DNA from: Actinoplanes sp. KI2
GTDB taxonomy: Bacteria > Actinomycetota > Actinomycetes > Mycobacteriales > Micromonosporaceae
Direction: 5' to 3'
Length of the DNA stretch: 64,000 nucleotides
Assembly (NCBI RefSeq): GCF_025630775.1
Contig: NZ_JAOSZE010000046.1
Coordinates: forward strand, 1-64,000
Translations under genes and position numbers: made by a program
Shown here: positions 50,536 through 58,506 of the stretch, piece after piece
Layout: each line of letters opens with the position of its first letter
How positions within the stretch are numbered: position 1 is the first letter of the stretch
Notes under the pieces: generated by a model
Told to the model about the DNA's origin: nothing
Databases searched by the model: none
The model's input: only the letters and a program-made list of their open reading frames with translations

Positions 50536-51905
50536 ACCTGACCACCACCGCCTGGACGACCGTACGGGAGCTCAACGGTCCACTCCTGACCGTCGCCGGG
50601 GTCACCGGCGTGGGCTGGGACGAATACGCCGAGATCGACGTCGGCGGCGAGGACCCCCGGCACGGCGTCGTGCTCGCCGTCCAGGACGACCTGGCGATCG
50701 TGCAGGTGCTCGAAGGCACCTCCGGGATGGACCCGGACGACACCGCCGTACGCTTCGCCGGCCGCCCGCTGCGGATCGCCGTCGGCCCGGGATGGCTGGG
50801 CCGCACCTGCAACGGACGCGGTGAGCCGCTGGACGACGGGCCGCCGGTGTCCGGCCCGCGCACCGCCGCGGTCTCCGGCACCCCGATGAACCCGACCCGC
50901 AGGGAGCCGCCGGCCGACCCGGTGCTGACCGGAGTGTCCGCGATCGACGGACTGACTACCCTGGTCCGCGGGCAGAAGCTGCCGATCTTCTCCCAGGCCG
51001 GGCTGCCGCACCTGCGGCTGGCCACCCAGATCGCCGCACAGTCCACGGCGGCCGGCGAGCCGTTCGCCGTGGTCTTCGCCGGTCTCGGACTCACCCACCC
51101 GGACGCCGACGCGGTCCGCGACCAGTTGGAGGGCCGGGCCGCGGTCGGCGAACTGACCATGCTGCTCAACACCGCCGACGACCCGGTGATCGAGCGGATT
51201 CTCACGCCGCGGCTGGCCCTCACGGTCGCGGAAGACCTCGCCTTCGTCGAGGGCCGCCACGTGCTGGTAGTGCTGACCGACATGACCAGCTACGCCGAGG
51301 CCGTCCGCGAGGTGTCGGCCACCCGGGGCGAGATCCCCGGCCGCCGGGCCTATCCCGGCTACCTGTACAGCGATCTGGCTTCGCTGTACGAGCGCTGCGG
51401 CCGGATCCGGGGGCAGCCCGGATCGGTGACCATCCTGCCGGTGCTCACGATGCCCGCCGGGGACATCACCCATCCGGTGCCCGACCTCACCGGTTACATC
51501 ACCGAGGGCCAGGTGGTGCTGTCCCCCGACCTGTCCGCGCTGGGCGCGTACCCGCCGGTCGACGCCCTGTCCTCGCTGTCGCGGCTGATGCGGCACGGCG
51601 CCGGCCCCGGCCGCACCCGGGCCGACCATCTCGACGTCGCGGCGCAGGTGATGGCCGCCCTGGCAAGGGCCCGGCAGGCCGGAGAGCTCGCCGACCTGGT
51701 CGGGCCCGCGGGCCTGAGCGAGGCAGACCGGCACTACCTGGAGTTCGAAACGGCCTACCGGGGCACGCTGCTGAGCCAGGCCCCGGACGAACGCCGCGAC
51801 CTGGCCGAGACGCTGCGCCTGGCCTGGCAGGCACTGTCCACCCTGCCCCGGCGGGAACTGGTGCTGCTGCCGGAGGCGCTGCTCGACGAGCACGGGATCC
51901 GATGA
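50532..51905 (+). CDS. atpB: V/A-type ATPase regulatory subunit B
   Basis: 457 aa. Barrel domain at the N-terminus, VSAIDGLTTLVRGQKLPIFSQAGLPHLRLATQIA in place of a Walker A motif (as in all B subunits), then VVFAGLGLTHPDAD and LVVLTDMTSYAEAVREVS, GRRAYPGYLYSDLASLYERCGR (containing the Arg finger region), and the GSVTILPVLTMPAGDITHPVPDL block. It alternates with A in the hexamer. Starts four bases inside the A gene end (ATGA overlap). Confidence 0.95.
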   Translation: MNLTTTAWTTVRELNGPLLTVAGVTGVGWDEYAEIDVGGEDPRHGVVLAVQDDLAIVQVLEGTSGMDPDDTAVRFAGRPLRIAVGPGWLGRTCNGRGEPLDDGPPVSGPRTAAVSGTPMNPTRREPPADPVLTGVSAIDGLTTLVRGQKLPIFSQAGLPHLRLATQIAAQSTAAGEPFAVVFAGLGLTHPDADAVRDQLEGRAAVGELTMLLNTADDPVIERILTPRLALTVAEDLAFVEGRHVLVVLTDMTSYAEAVREVSATRGEIPGRRAYPGYLYSDLASLYERCGRIRGQPGSVTILPVLTMPAGDITHPVPDLTGYITEGQVVLSPDLSALGAYPPVDALSSLSRLMRHGAGPGRTRADHLDVAAQVMAALARARQAGELADLVGPAGLSEADRHYLEFETAYRGTLLSQAPDERRDLAETLRLAWQALSTLPRRELVLLPEALLDEHGIR

Positions 51906-52528
51906 TGGCCGGCAGCAGCGCGATCCGTGTGCCGCCCGGCCGGGCCGGCGTCCTGCAACTGCGGCGGCGGCTGTCCGTCGCCGAGGCCGGGGCCGAGCTG
52001 CTCACCCGCAAGCTCACCGTCCTCAGCACCGAGGCCGAGCGGCTGACGGCCCGCGCCGCGGAGACCGGCCGGCGATGGCAGGACACGGCCGTGCCCGCCC
52101 AGCACAGCCTGGGACTCGCCGGGCAACTCGCCGGCGACCGTGGATTCCGGTTGGCGGCCCTCGCCCCCGAGGCCCGAGTCACCACGACCGACACCTCCTT
52201 GATGGGCCTGCGCTACCCGGCCGGGGCCGACTGCTTCCTGCCGGAACGATCCGACGGCGACGCTTCCCCGGCCGAAGCCGCCCTGTGGTGCGCCGACCAG
52301 GCGGTCCGGGCAGCGGTCCGCACAGCCGCCGTGCACGCCGCCGCGATGCGCGCCGCCGAGACGGTCAGCCGCGAGGTCGCACTGACCCGCCGCCGCCTGC
52401 GGGCGCTCGAACATCGGCGCATCCCGGCATTACGCGAAGCACTCCGCCTCGCGTACGCGCGCGTCGAGGAGGCCGAGGCGGCCGACGCGCTGCTGCGGCG
52501 CTGGGCCGCCGACCGGCCCCCCGGCTGA
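51902..52528 (+). CDS. atpD: V/A-type ATPase rotor shaft subunit D
   Basis: 208 aa, normal size. The long N-terminal helix (IRVPPGRAGVLQLRRRLSVAEAGAELLTRKL, matching the V-P-x(T)-K/R-G-x-L-x3-K/R start of subunit D) and the C-terminal helix (LTRRRLRALEHRRIPALREALR, with the family NALE...IP-like pattern seen as RALEHRRIP) form the coiled-coil shaft. It is the last gene of the operon, in ATGA overlap with B. Confidence 0.93.
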   Translation: MMAGSSAIRVPPGRAGVLQLRRRLSVAEAGAELLTRKLTVLSTEAERLTARAAETGRRWQDTAVPAQHSLGLAGQLAGDRGFRLAALAPEARVTTTDTSLMGLRYPAGADCFLPERSDGDASPAEAALWCADQAVRAAVRTAAVHAAAMRAAETVSREVALTRRRLRALEHRRIPALREALRLAYARVEEAEAADALLRRWAADRPPG

Positions 52529-52555
52529 GCCCGGGGACGGACGACCCACCTATTG

Positions 52556-52571
52556 CTGTCCGACGGCCCTG
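52556..52571. promoter_or_regulatory. DevR-like box, copy 13
   Basis: CTGTCCGACGGCCCTG (reverse reading CAGGGCCGTCGGACAG) lies 170 bases before the Ser/Thr kinase gene. Confidence 0.55.
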
Positions 52572-52740
52572 GCAACGCCGCCCGCGGCGTGGACATGGTC
52601 GGGATAGCATCCCGGACACAGTGCCCCGATCCGCGGTTAGGGACGTCCGAGGTCGCGATGTTCCCCAGCGATGCGGATCACCGCGCGTCCCTGACCTTCC
52701 GGCGGCGCTCGGTCGCCCCGCGACTGATTGAGGGATTCAC

Positions 52741-54066
52741 ATGTCGCACCGCACTGGAGACTTGCTCGGCGGCCGGTACCGGCTCGACGACCAGATCGCC
52801 GTCGGCGGCATGGGCGAGGTGTGGCGGGCCACCGACACCGTGCTGCGGCGGGCGATCGCGGTCAAGACGCTACGCGAGGACCGGGCGACCGACCCGCAGT
52901 TCCGCATCCGGTTCCAGCACGAGGCGCGGGCCATGGCCGCGCTGCACCATCCCGGCATCGCCGACGTGTACGACTTCGGCGAGCAGCCCAGCGACGAGAC
53001 GTACCTGGTCATGGCCGACATCGAGGGGCAGCCGCTGAACGAGCGGATCGCCGAGCGTGGCCGGCTGACCGTCTCCGACGCCATGTCGATCGTGGCGCAG
53101 GTGGCCCGCGCCCTGCAGGCCGCGCACGAGGCCGGCATCGTGCACCGCGACGTCAAGCCCGGCAACATCATCGTCCAGCCGGACGGCCGCGCCGTGCTGG
53201 TCGACTTCGGCGTCGCCCGCTCGGCCCGGTCGGCGAGCCTCACCGGCGCCGACGAGGTCATCGGCACCGCCCACTATCTCGCGCCGGAACAGCTCCGCAA
53301 GCAGCCGGTGGGTCCGGCCACCGACATGTACGCGCTGGGCGCGGTCGCCTATCACTGCCTGGCCGGGCACCCGCCATTCCTGGGGGACAACCCGATCGGC
53401 GTCGCCGCCCAACACGTCAGCCAACAGCCGCCGCCGCTGCCCCCGGACGTGCCGCCGCCGGTAAGGAACCTGGTGGCCACCGCGCTCGCCAAAGACCCCG
53501 CCGCCCGGTTCCCGTCCGCCGCGGCGATGGCCCGCGCCGCCGAACGCGCCGCCCCGCGAACCCGGGCGACGGCCACCGCCACCACGCTCCGGCTCAACCC
53601 GATCCCGGAGTCACCCGGCCGGCCGCCGGTCCGCCCCCGGTTGCGGGGAATCGTGACCGCACTGATCCTGGCGCTGCTGGCGTTGGCCGGGACGGCGACA
53701 GCGCTCGCGCTCACCGATCCGTTCGGCCGGAACCCGGCCCGGCCCGCCACATCGGCCACCCCGACCAGCGGCGCGGCTACCACGCGTGCCCCGGCGTCTC
53801 CGGCCATCACCGGCCACCACTACCCCGGTCCGACGCCGTCCGCGTCACCCGTCACGACCGCACCGGAACCGACCCCGACCACCACACTGCCCACGACCAA
53901 GCCAACCACGACAACCGCAACACCGACGACCACGCCACCCACGACCACGACAACGCCGACGGATACGCCACCGACGACCGGGCGCGCCACCGGCCCGCCC
54001 GCCACCGCAGGTCGGGACCTGACATACGCCGTCCGGAGCGGAGCCCGTAGCCGCGCCGCCGCGTGA
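52741..54066 (+). CDS. Membrane Ser/Thr protein kinase (PknB/StkP-like)
   Basis: 441 aa. The kinase domain (1-265) has GGRYRLDDQIAVGGMGEVW, the VAVK-type Lys in AIAVKTLRED, HRDVKPGNI, DFGVARSA with the activation loop, and GTAHYLAPEQ. A juxtamembrane linker, one membrane helix (GIVTALILALLALAGTATAL near 305-325), then a Thr/Pro-rich extracellular tail (TTTTTPTDTPPTTG) follow. There are no PASTA repeats, so the external ligand is unlike the PknB type. It may act on the dormancy genes around it. Confidence 0.92.
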   Translation: MSHRTGDLLGGRYRLDDQIAVGGMGEVWRATDTVLRRAIAVKTLREDRATDPQFRIRFQHEARAMAALHHPGIADVYDFGEQPSDETYLVMADIEGQPLNERIAERGRLTVSDAMSIVAQVARALQAAHEAGIVHRDVKPGNIIVQPDGRAVLVDFGVARSARSASLTGADEVIGTAHYLAPEQLRKQPVGPATDMYALGAVAYHCLAGHPPFLGDNPIGVAAQHVSQQPPPLPPDVPPPVRNLVATALAKDPAARFPSAAAMARAAERAAPRTRATATATTLRLNPIPESPGRPPVRPRLRGIVTALILALLALAGTATALALTDPFGRNPARPATSATPTSGAATTRAPASPAITGHHYPGPTPSASPVTTAPEPTPTTTLPTTKPTTTTATPTTTPPTTTTTPTDTPPTTGRATGPPATAGRDLTYAVRSGARSRAAA

Positions 54067-54424
54067 CGCCTGTGCCGCAGCAGCGGCCCGGCGTTGTCGT
54101 CGTCCAGAGCTACCACGACGGGCCCGGCCTTGGCCGCGGGCGCGTGCCCGGCACCACGACCGGCTCCCGACGAGCAGCGGAGAAAACAGGCGGGCGGCCA
54201 CCGGGCACAGCCACGTGGGTCCTTGTCGATGCCCATCGGGCGCCGGAGAATGCAGCTTCCGATCCCTCCGAAGGCCAACAGGAGCAACGGCCGGAAGACG
54301 CAGGCAGCGACGGCAGCTTGCGCCACGTCCGAGTCTATGGGCTCAGGCGATGAGCCTGGAGGCCGGCGGCCACCGGGGCTGATCACGCTAGCCTGGTAGC
54401 TGCGGACCACAGCTCCCAGGGCAG
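54067..54424. other. Gap without supported gene
   Basis: No frame with recognisable content. It lies between the Ser/Thr kinase gene and a convergent small membrane protein gene. Confidence 0.4.
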
Positions 54425-54763
54425 TTACGAAGGACTCCGACGCGCGCGAAGCCGGCGGTGACCGAGCAACACCCAAAGGCCCAGGCCCAGCTTGCCCGTA
54501 CGGTATCGGCCACCACGCCGCCGGCGGGAGTCCAGGGCGATCCCCGTGGCAGCCGCCACCACGACCAGGCATGTCGTGGCCACGCCGAGCACGCCCCACG
54601 CGACCATCGCCACGGACAACAGCCCCCAGGTGACTCCGGCGACGACCGCCGCGGTTACCACGACCCAGCGCGGGTGTGGTCGACGCCCGGCCAGCGACGG
54701 GTAGTCCGCCGTCAGACCGGCGACGATCTCGTCGAACTGCCGTTTCATGTCGTTGGTTGCCAT
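54425..54763 (-). CDS. DUF3040-like small membrane protein
   Basis: 112 aa. A soluble N-terminal helix with DEIVAGLTADYPSLAGRRP (about 10-30) precedes two adjacent hydrophobic segments (WVVVTAAVVAGVTWGLLSVA and GVLGVATTCLVVVAAATGI) and a basic C-terminus. This is the plan of the DUF3040 proteins common in actinobacteria, whose role is unknown. Box copy 14 lies 74 bases upstream. Confidence 0.7.
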   Translation of the reverse strand: MATNDMKRQFDEIVAGLTADYPSLAGRRPHPRWVVVTAAVVAGVTWGLLSVAMVAWGVLGVATTCLVVVAAATGIALDSRRRRGGRYRTGKLGLGLWVLLGHRRLRARRSPS

Positions 54764-54836
54764 CGGATCAGCCTCCCGGCCCGGTCGCTTCGACCGCCTT
54801 GCGATCGAGCGTAGGAAATGTGCCGACCTCACCGCC

Positions 54837-54852
54837 TGTGCCGATAGTCCCG
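54837..54852. promoter_or_regulatory. DevR-like box, copy 14
   Basis: TGTGCCGATAGTCCCG lies 74 bases before the DUF3040-like gene. The right arm is perfect (GTCCC); the left arm has one change. Confidence 0.6.
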
Positions 54853-55086
54853 TCCAAGGGGGCCGTCCGTCGGCCGCCAGGCGCGGAACTGGCAGCCACG
54901 CGGCCCGGGACCAGCGGCCGTGACCAGCGAACGATTCCCGGCGAACACCTGCTCGCCCGGGCGGTGCCGTTGACGCATCGTCAGGCCTGCGCGTTCGGCA
55001 GCGGTAACCTTCGGCCCCGCCGGGCGGCGGCCGCCCGGCGTACCGACGAGATGTCAGGCGTCGACCAGGCAGCGGAGGTGGGCTCG

Positions 55087-55440
55087 ATGACGGCGAGCGC
55101 GGCGCAAGCCGCCTCACTGGACCTGCGCGGCAGGACCATCACGACCTTCATCGCGTACGAGGTGACGCAGCGGCTGGCGCGACTGGCGCCGACGAGTCCC
55201 TGGAAGTGATCACCGACCCGCGACAACGTCGACAGCGACGTCCGGGCATGGTGCCGGGCAACCGGACAGGAGCTGAACGCCGCGGAGCGCCGCGACGGCG
55301 ACCACCGATACCTGATCCGCGAGCGGTCCCGGCGGCGCACGGACCGGCGTCTCGCCGCGGTGATCTCCAACCCCAGCCCGGAGCAGTTGCTCTCGCCGCT
55401 GGTATTCGCGCGGGAAGGCATCGAGGTCTGTTCGTCCGAT
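55087..55440 (+). pseudogene. TusA-DsrE fusion remnant
   Basis: Frame 1 from ATG 55087 gives SLDLRGRTITTFIAYEVTQRL, a TusA-like start with the redox Cys replaced by Thr/Ile. It stops at 55209. Other frames continue the TusA fold (DNVDSDVRAWCRATGQELNAA, then HRYLIRE) and the start of a DsrE-like part (RLAAVISNPSPEQLLSPLVF) before homology ends near 55440. Two or more indels and a 3' truncation mean it is dead. Confidence 0.65.
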
Positions 55441-55460
55441 GAGGGTCACCAACCGGCCGA

Positions 55461-55665
55461 TCAGCTGCCGCCACCGCCCGGTCCCAGCGCCCACCGGGCG
55501 CCCAGCCGCACGACGACGGCCGGCACAAGTGCCGCGCACCAGCAGCGTGTCGAGCAGGATGCCGACGGACATCGCGAAGCCGAACGGGAACAGCAGGTCG
55601 ACGGGTTGACTGAGCAGGACGGCGAAGCTCGCGGCCAAGGCGATGACCGGCGGATGTGATGACCC
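55461..55665 (-). pseudogene. MMPL-type transporter C-terminal remnant
   Basis: On the leftward strand, PPVIALAASFAVLLSQPVDL and GFAMSVGILLDTLLVRG match the last two helices of MMPL/RND transporters. A frameshift follows, after which another frame gives ALVPAVVVRLGARWALGPGG and a stop at 55461, the normal MMPL C-terminus. The rest of the gene is missing. It abuts the TusA-DsrE remnant. Confidence 0.65.
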
Positions 55666-55681
55666 GCGGGTGCGGGTCATC
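55658..55681 (-). terminator. Hairpin terminator of Usp gene
   Basis: The arms GATGACCCGC (55658-55667) and GCGGGTCATC (55672-55681) pair perfectly with a four-base loop, 13 bases past the Usp stop. Confidence 0.7.
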
Positions 55682-55693
55682 GCCGTGGCAGGG

Positions 55694-56593
55694 TCAGCTC
55701 GCCAGGAAGACCGGGCAGCCGGCGTGCTGGACCATCGCCCGGCTGACCGAGCCGAGCATCGCGACCGGGTTCATGCCGATGCCGCGCCGGCCGACCACGA
55801 CCGCTGCGGCGCGGTGCGAGTAGTCGATCAGGGCGGGTGAGGGATGCGCGTCGACCGTCAGGTGGTGCACGACGACCCCGTCGATCGCGTCGGTCCGCTC
55901 GGCCGGCGTGGCGTTGGGCTGGGCATGCAGCATGATCAGTTCGCAGCCGCGCAGGCGGGCCTCGGCCCGCGCGAACGTGACAGCCGGCGTCACCGCCGCC
56001 GGGTTGTCGACGCCGACCACGAGCGGGACCGTGCCGAATCCGAGTCCCGGCGGCCAGTACGGCATGCGAACGACCATCACGACCCCCGTATGCTGGGCGG
56101 CCACCCGGTCGCCGACGGTCAAGCCAAGCGCGGTGCCCACCGCACGGTGGCGGTGCCCGACGACGAGCAGGTTCGCGGTGCCGCCCTCGATGAGCAGCAG
56201 GGACGCGGCTGATCCGGTCATCAGGTGGCTGGTCACCGGCAACGCCGGTGTGGCGGCGTGGACCCGGTCGGTCATCTCTTCGAGCAGCCGGAAATCGGCC
56301 GCCTTCGTGGTTTGACGCTCCCCGGGGTGTTGCACGTGCAGCAGCTTCAAGTCCCAGCCGTGCAACTCTGCTTCCCGTGCCGCGAGATCCAACGCTGTGT
56401 AGCTGGCGGGCGTGTCGTCCACGCCCACCAACACCGTTCCGGTGAGCGTCGCTGCCGTGGGCATGGGAGGTGCCGCCGGAGCAGACCCGCCGGATACCGC
56501 GAGATACCCAAACAGGGCGTCCGCCTTGCTTCTCGGCGCGGAACCGGCATTCCAGGGGGCCCGGGGGACTTGGTAATTGCGGATCTCATTCAT
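55694..56593 (-). CDS. Universal stress protein, N-terminally extended paralogue
   Basis: 299 aa. A non-Usp head of about 45 residues (NEIRNYQVPRAPWNAGSAPRS) is followed by two Usp domains: VLVGVDDTPASYTALDLAAR with loop VGHRHRAVGTALGLTVGD, and LVVGVDNPAAVTPAVTFARA with GRRGIGMNPVAMLGSVS. The plan and the C-terminus match the Usp at 37607-38518, so the two are duplicates that have diverged. GGAGGTGG supports ATG 56593. Box copy 15 lies 72 bases upstream. Confidence 0.9.
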   Translation of the reverse strand: MNEIRNYQVPRAPWNAGSAPRSKADALFGYLAVSGGSAPAAPPMPTAATLTGTVLVGVDDTPASYTALDLAAREAELHGWDLKLLHVQHPGERQTTKAADFRLLEEMTDRVHAATPALPVTSHLMTGSAASLLLIEGGTANLLVVGHRHRAVGTALGLTVGDRVAAQHTGVVMVVRMPYWPPGLGFGTVPLVVGVDNPAAVTPAVTFARAEARLRGCELIMLHAQPNATPAERTDAIDGVVVHHLTVDAHPSPALIDYSHRAAAVVVGRRGIGMNPVAMLGSVSRAMVQHAGCPVFLAS

Positions 56594-56664
56594 GACCCAC
56601 CTCCGGGCCCATTTCCGACTTTTCCTAGCATTTACCAGTACAACGTCCGGACCGCTGGGCAACC

Positions 56665-56680
56665 AGGGTCCTTGGTCCCA
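56665..56680. promoter_or_regulatory. DevR-like box, copy 15
   Basis: AGGGTCCTTGGTCCCA lies 72 bases before the Usp gene at 56593. Confidence 0.65.
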
Positions 56681-56743
56681 CCCGCGTAGCAATACGGCAC
56701 TGACAGCGGGGTTCCCGATCGCGACCGTTCTGGACCTCAGGCA

Positions 56744-56940
56744 CAGACGCTGCTCGGCCTGATCGCGATGATCGACCCGCCCCGGGGAAGGCGTGGCCGA
56801 CGCCGTGACCGCCGCTCACAGCGCGGGGATGCGGATCCATGTCATCTGAGGCGACTACGGCCGCACCGCGGCGGAGATCGCGCGGCGGGTCGGCATCGGC
56901 GGCGCGCGGCGCACGCAGCGACGTATAGCGCTGGTGAACC
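56744..56940 (+). pseudogene. Cation P-type ATPase fragment
   Basis: QTLLGLIAMIDPPR, then after a one-base shift EGVADAVTAAHSAGMRIHVI, TGA, then GDYGRTAAEIARRVGIG. This is the hinge region of a P2-type ATPase, where VITGD is expected; here the Thr codon has become TGA. Only about 65 codons remain. Mycobacterial DosR regulons include a cation P-ATPase (CtpF), so this may be a lost regulon member (inference). Confidence 0.65.
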
Positions 56941-56947
56941 GTGTCGC

Positions 56948-56982
56948 TGTGAGCCCGCCCGGTCGGGCCGGGCGGGCTCACA
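56948..56982 (-). terminator. Hairpin terminator of hsp20
   Basis: Perfect 15-bp stem: TGTGAGCCCGCCCGG at 56948-56962 and CCGGGCGGGCTCACA at 56968-56982, loop of five bases, ten bases past the Hsp20 stop. Confidence 0.85.
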
Positions 56983-56991
56983 GCGGCATGG

Positions 56992-57387
56992 TCACTCCTT
57001 CTCGCTGATCGGAATCTGTCGGCTGGTGGACTCGGCGGCCTTCAACGGGACGGTCACCTCGAGGATCCCGCTGCGGTACGCAGCGGAGATGTGCTCCTCG
57101 TCGGCGTTCCCAGGCATCCGAACCGCCCGCTGCAGCGTGCCGTAGTGGAACTCGGAGCGGTTCATACCCTCGTACTCCTCCCGGCGTTCCGCCCGCATGG
57201 TGAGCACCCCGTGATCGACCGTGACCTCCAGATCCTTACCCGGGTCGATGCCCGGCAGCTCGGCGCGTAACACGTACTCCGTGTCGGTCAGCCTGTCCTC
57301 GAAGCGGATCGGCCGACCGTCGCGCGGGAAATCGGCGCCGAACCAGTCATTCATGTCGCCGAACACACGCGGCAGAAGCGAGATCAT
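56992..57387 (-). CDS. hsp20: Hsp20/alpha-crystallin small heat shock protein
   Basis: 131 aa. The alpha-crystallin domain spans about 28-118 (IRFEDRLTDTEYVLRAELPGI, then GTLQRAVRMPGNADEEHISA and the final GILEVTVPL motif). It lacks the usual IXI-like tail motif except IPISEKE, where IPI may serve. It holds unfolding proteins without ATP. The mycobacterial equivalent HspX/Acr is the classic DosR target, and box copy 16 lies 59 bases upstream. Confidence 0.93.
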   Translation of the reverse strand: MISLLPRVFGDMNDWFGADFPRDGRPIRFEDRLTDTEYVLRAELPGIDPGKDLEVTVDHGVLTMRAERREEYEGMNRSEFHYGTLQRAVRMPGNADEEHISAAYRSGILEVTVPLKAAESTSRQIPISEKE

Positions 57388-57445
57388 CTCATTCTCCCTT
57401 CTCTCGTCGCTACCTCCATCACACGCTCACGGGCGATCGACGGCC

Positions 57446-57461
57446 AGGGCCATACGTCCTG
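57446..57461. promoter_or_regulatory. DevR-like box, copy 16
   Basis: AGGGCCATACGTCCTG lies 59 bases before hsp20. Confidence 0.7.
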
Positions 57462-57629
57462 TTTTGCGGCTAATTAGGAAGCATGGCGACGCGACCTGGA
57501 ATACAGATTCGGCCTACTCAGCGGCACGACCGGTGCATTTCAGCTCGACGGCACCTTCCAGATCGGACCCGGCTTCGGTGGCGGCACGTGCTTCACCGGC
57601 ACGTGCCGCCGGCCGGGTGAGGGAGAAGG

Positions 57630-57905
57630 TCAGGACGTCAACCCGGCCGGTTCGTGGGTGAACTGCTCGATGTCGGTCGCGGTCGCATCCAGCAGCTGAT
57701 AGGTGAGACTCGCCAACGCCCGTGCAACCGCCAATTCGTCGCCGATCGCCGGCACCTCGGTATCGGATGGTCGCCGACGAGCCCGGCCCTCGCTGCGCAA
57801 CGGCCGCCGCGAGTCGGTGTGCAGGATCGCCGAGGCTCGGGTGGTGCGCTCGAACTCGTCCTCGGTGATGGTCAGTTGGACCGTCCACGTACGGATGTGT
57901 GTCAT
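57630..57905 (-). CDS. DUF1876 protein, paralogue
   Basis: 91 aa, about the same in length and content as the product of 34995-35270: THIRTWTVQLTITEDEFERTT at the N-terminus, RRRPSDTEVPAIGDELAVAR and LTYQLLDATATDIEQFTHEP at the end. The same inferred role in ribosome or translation shutdown applies. Its promoter carries a box almost identical to that of the paralogue, so gene and promoter were duplicated together. Confidence 0.9.
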   Translation of the reverse strand: MTHIRTWTVQLTITEDEFERTTRASAILHTDSRRPLRSEGRARRRPSDTEVPAIGDELAVARALASLTYQLLDATATDIEQFTHEPAGLTS

Positions 57906-57964
57906 GTCGGCACCTCCTTCATTCCTCCTGTCTCCATCCCAGGCCTGGCGCCCGCGAGGCAACC

Positions 57965-57980
57965 AGTGCTGATAGTCCCG
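57965..57980. promoter_or_regulatory. DevR-like box, copy 17
   Basis: AGTGCTGATAGTCCCG lies 60 bases before the DUF1876 gene. It matches copy 4 at 13 of 16 positions, including the same odd left arm. Confidence 0.6.
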
Positions 57981-58432
57981 ATCGTCCCGGCCCGGCGGCC
58001 TTGACCGGACCCGGCGGGCGAAACGTGACGCTCGGGCCGGGACATCAGCTACACCGCGTCGAGGACCATCTGGCGCCGTGGCGGGACAAAACCTGGGCGT
58101 GCTGGGCGATACCGCTCTTCCCACGCAGCCTCCGTTTCATCCTCGGCTGCCACACGGCCCGGCTCGCAGTCGCCAGCCCGGGGCAAAGCGCGGTCGGCTC
58201 GCCGCTCGGTGCCGTCGGCAGAAAATGCTGATCTCGGCGGCTGCCGCGTGCAGCCGGCGCACCGGGAAAAGGTGGGGCTGATGGCCCCGCCCGGTTACGC
58301 GACGCGGAATGTTCCGGACGAGGTTTGCGACGCCTGCGAGCCGATCCCGTCCGGCGGGAACAGGGCTGCGGTGGAGGTGAGAGCCGCGGAATCGGTCGCC
58401 GGACATGACCCGTCGATCCATAAGTTGCATGC
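57981..58432. other. Gap without supported gene
   Basis: About 450 bases between DUF1876 and the acetate-CoA ligase-like gene. Only shadow frames are present. Confidence 0.4.
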
Positions 58433-58433
58433 C

Positions 58434-58447
58434 GGGACCTTTGGCCC
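58434..58447. promoter_or_regulatory. DevR-like box, copy 18
   Basis: GGGACCTTTGGCCC, flanked by C and TG, lies 60 bases before the acetate-CoA ligase-like gene. Confidence 0.75.
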
Positions 58448-58506
58448 TGCTCTTGCGGCGGAGGGGGCATTGAGGCTGGAGTGAGCATGACAGGAGGGCT
58501 GTGACG

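Noticed and set aside
46262..51893. Long leftward frames across the V/A-ATPase operon
   Set aside because: Shadow frames of high-GC codons; the rightward genes are unambiguous.
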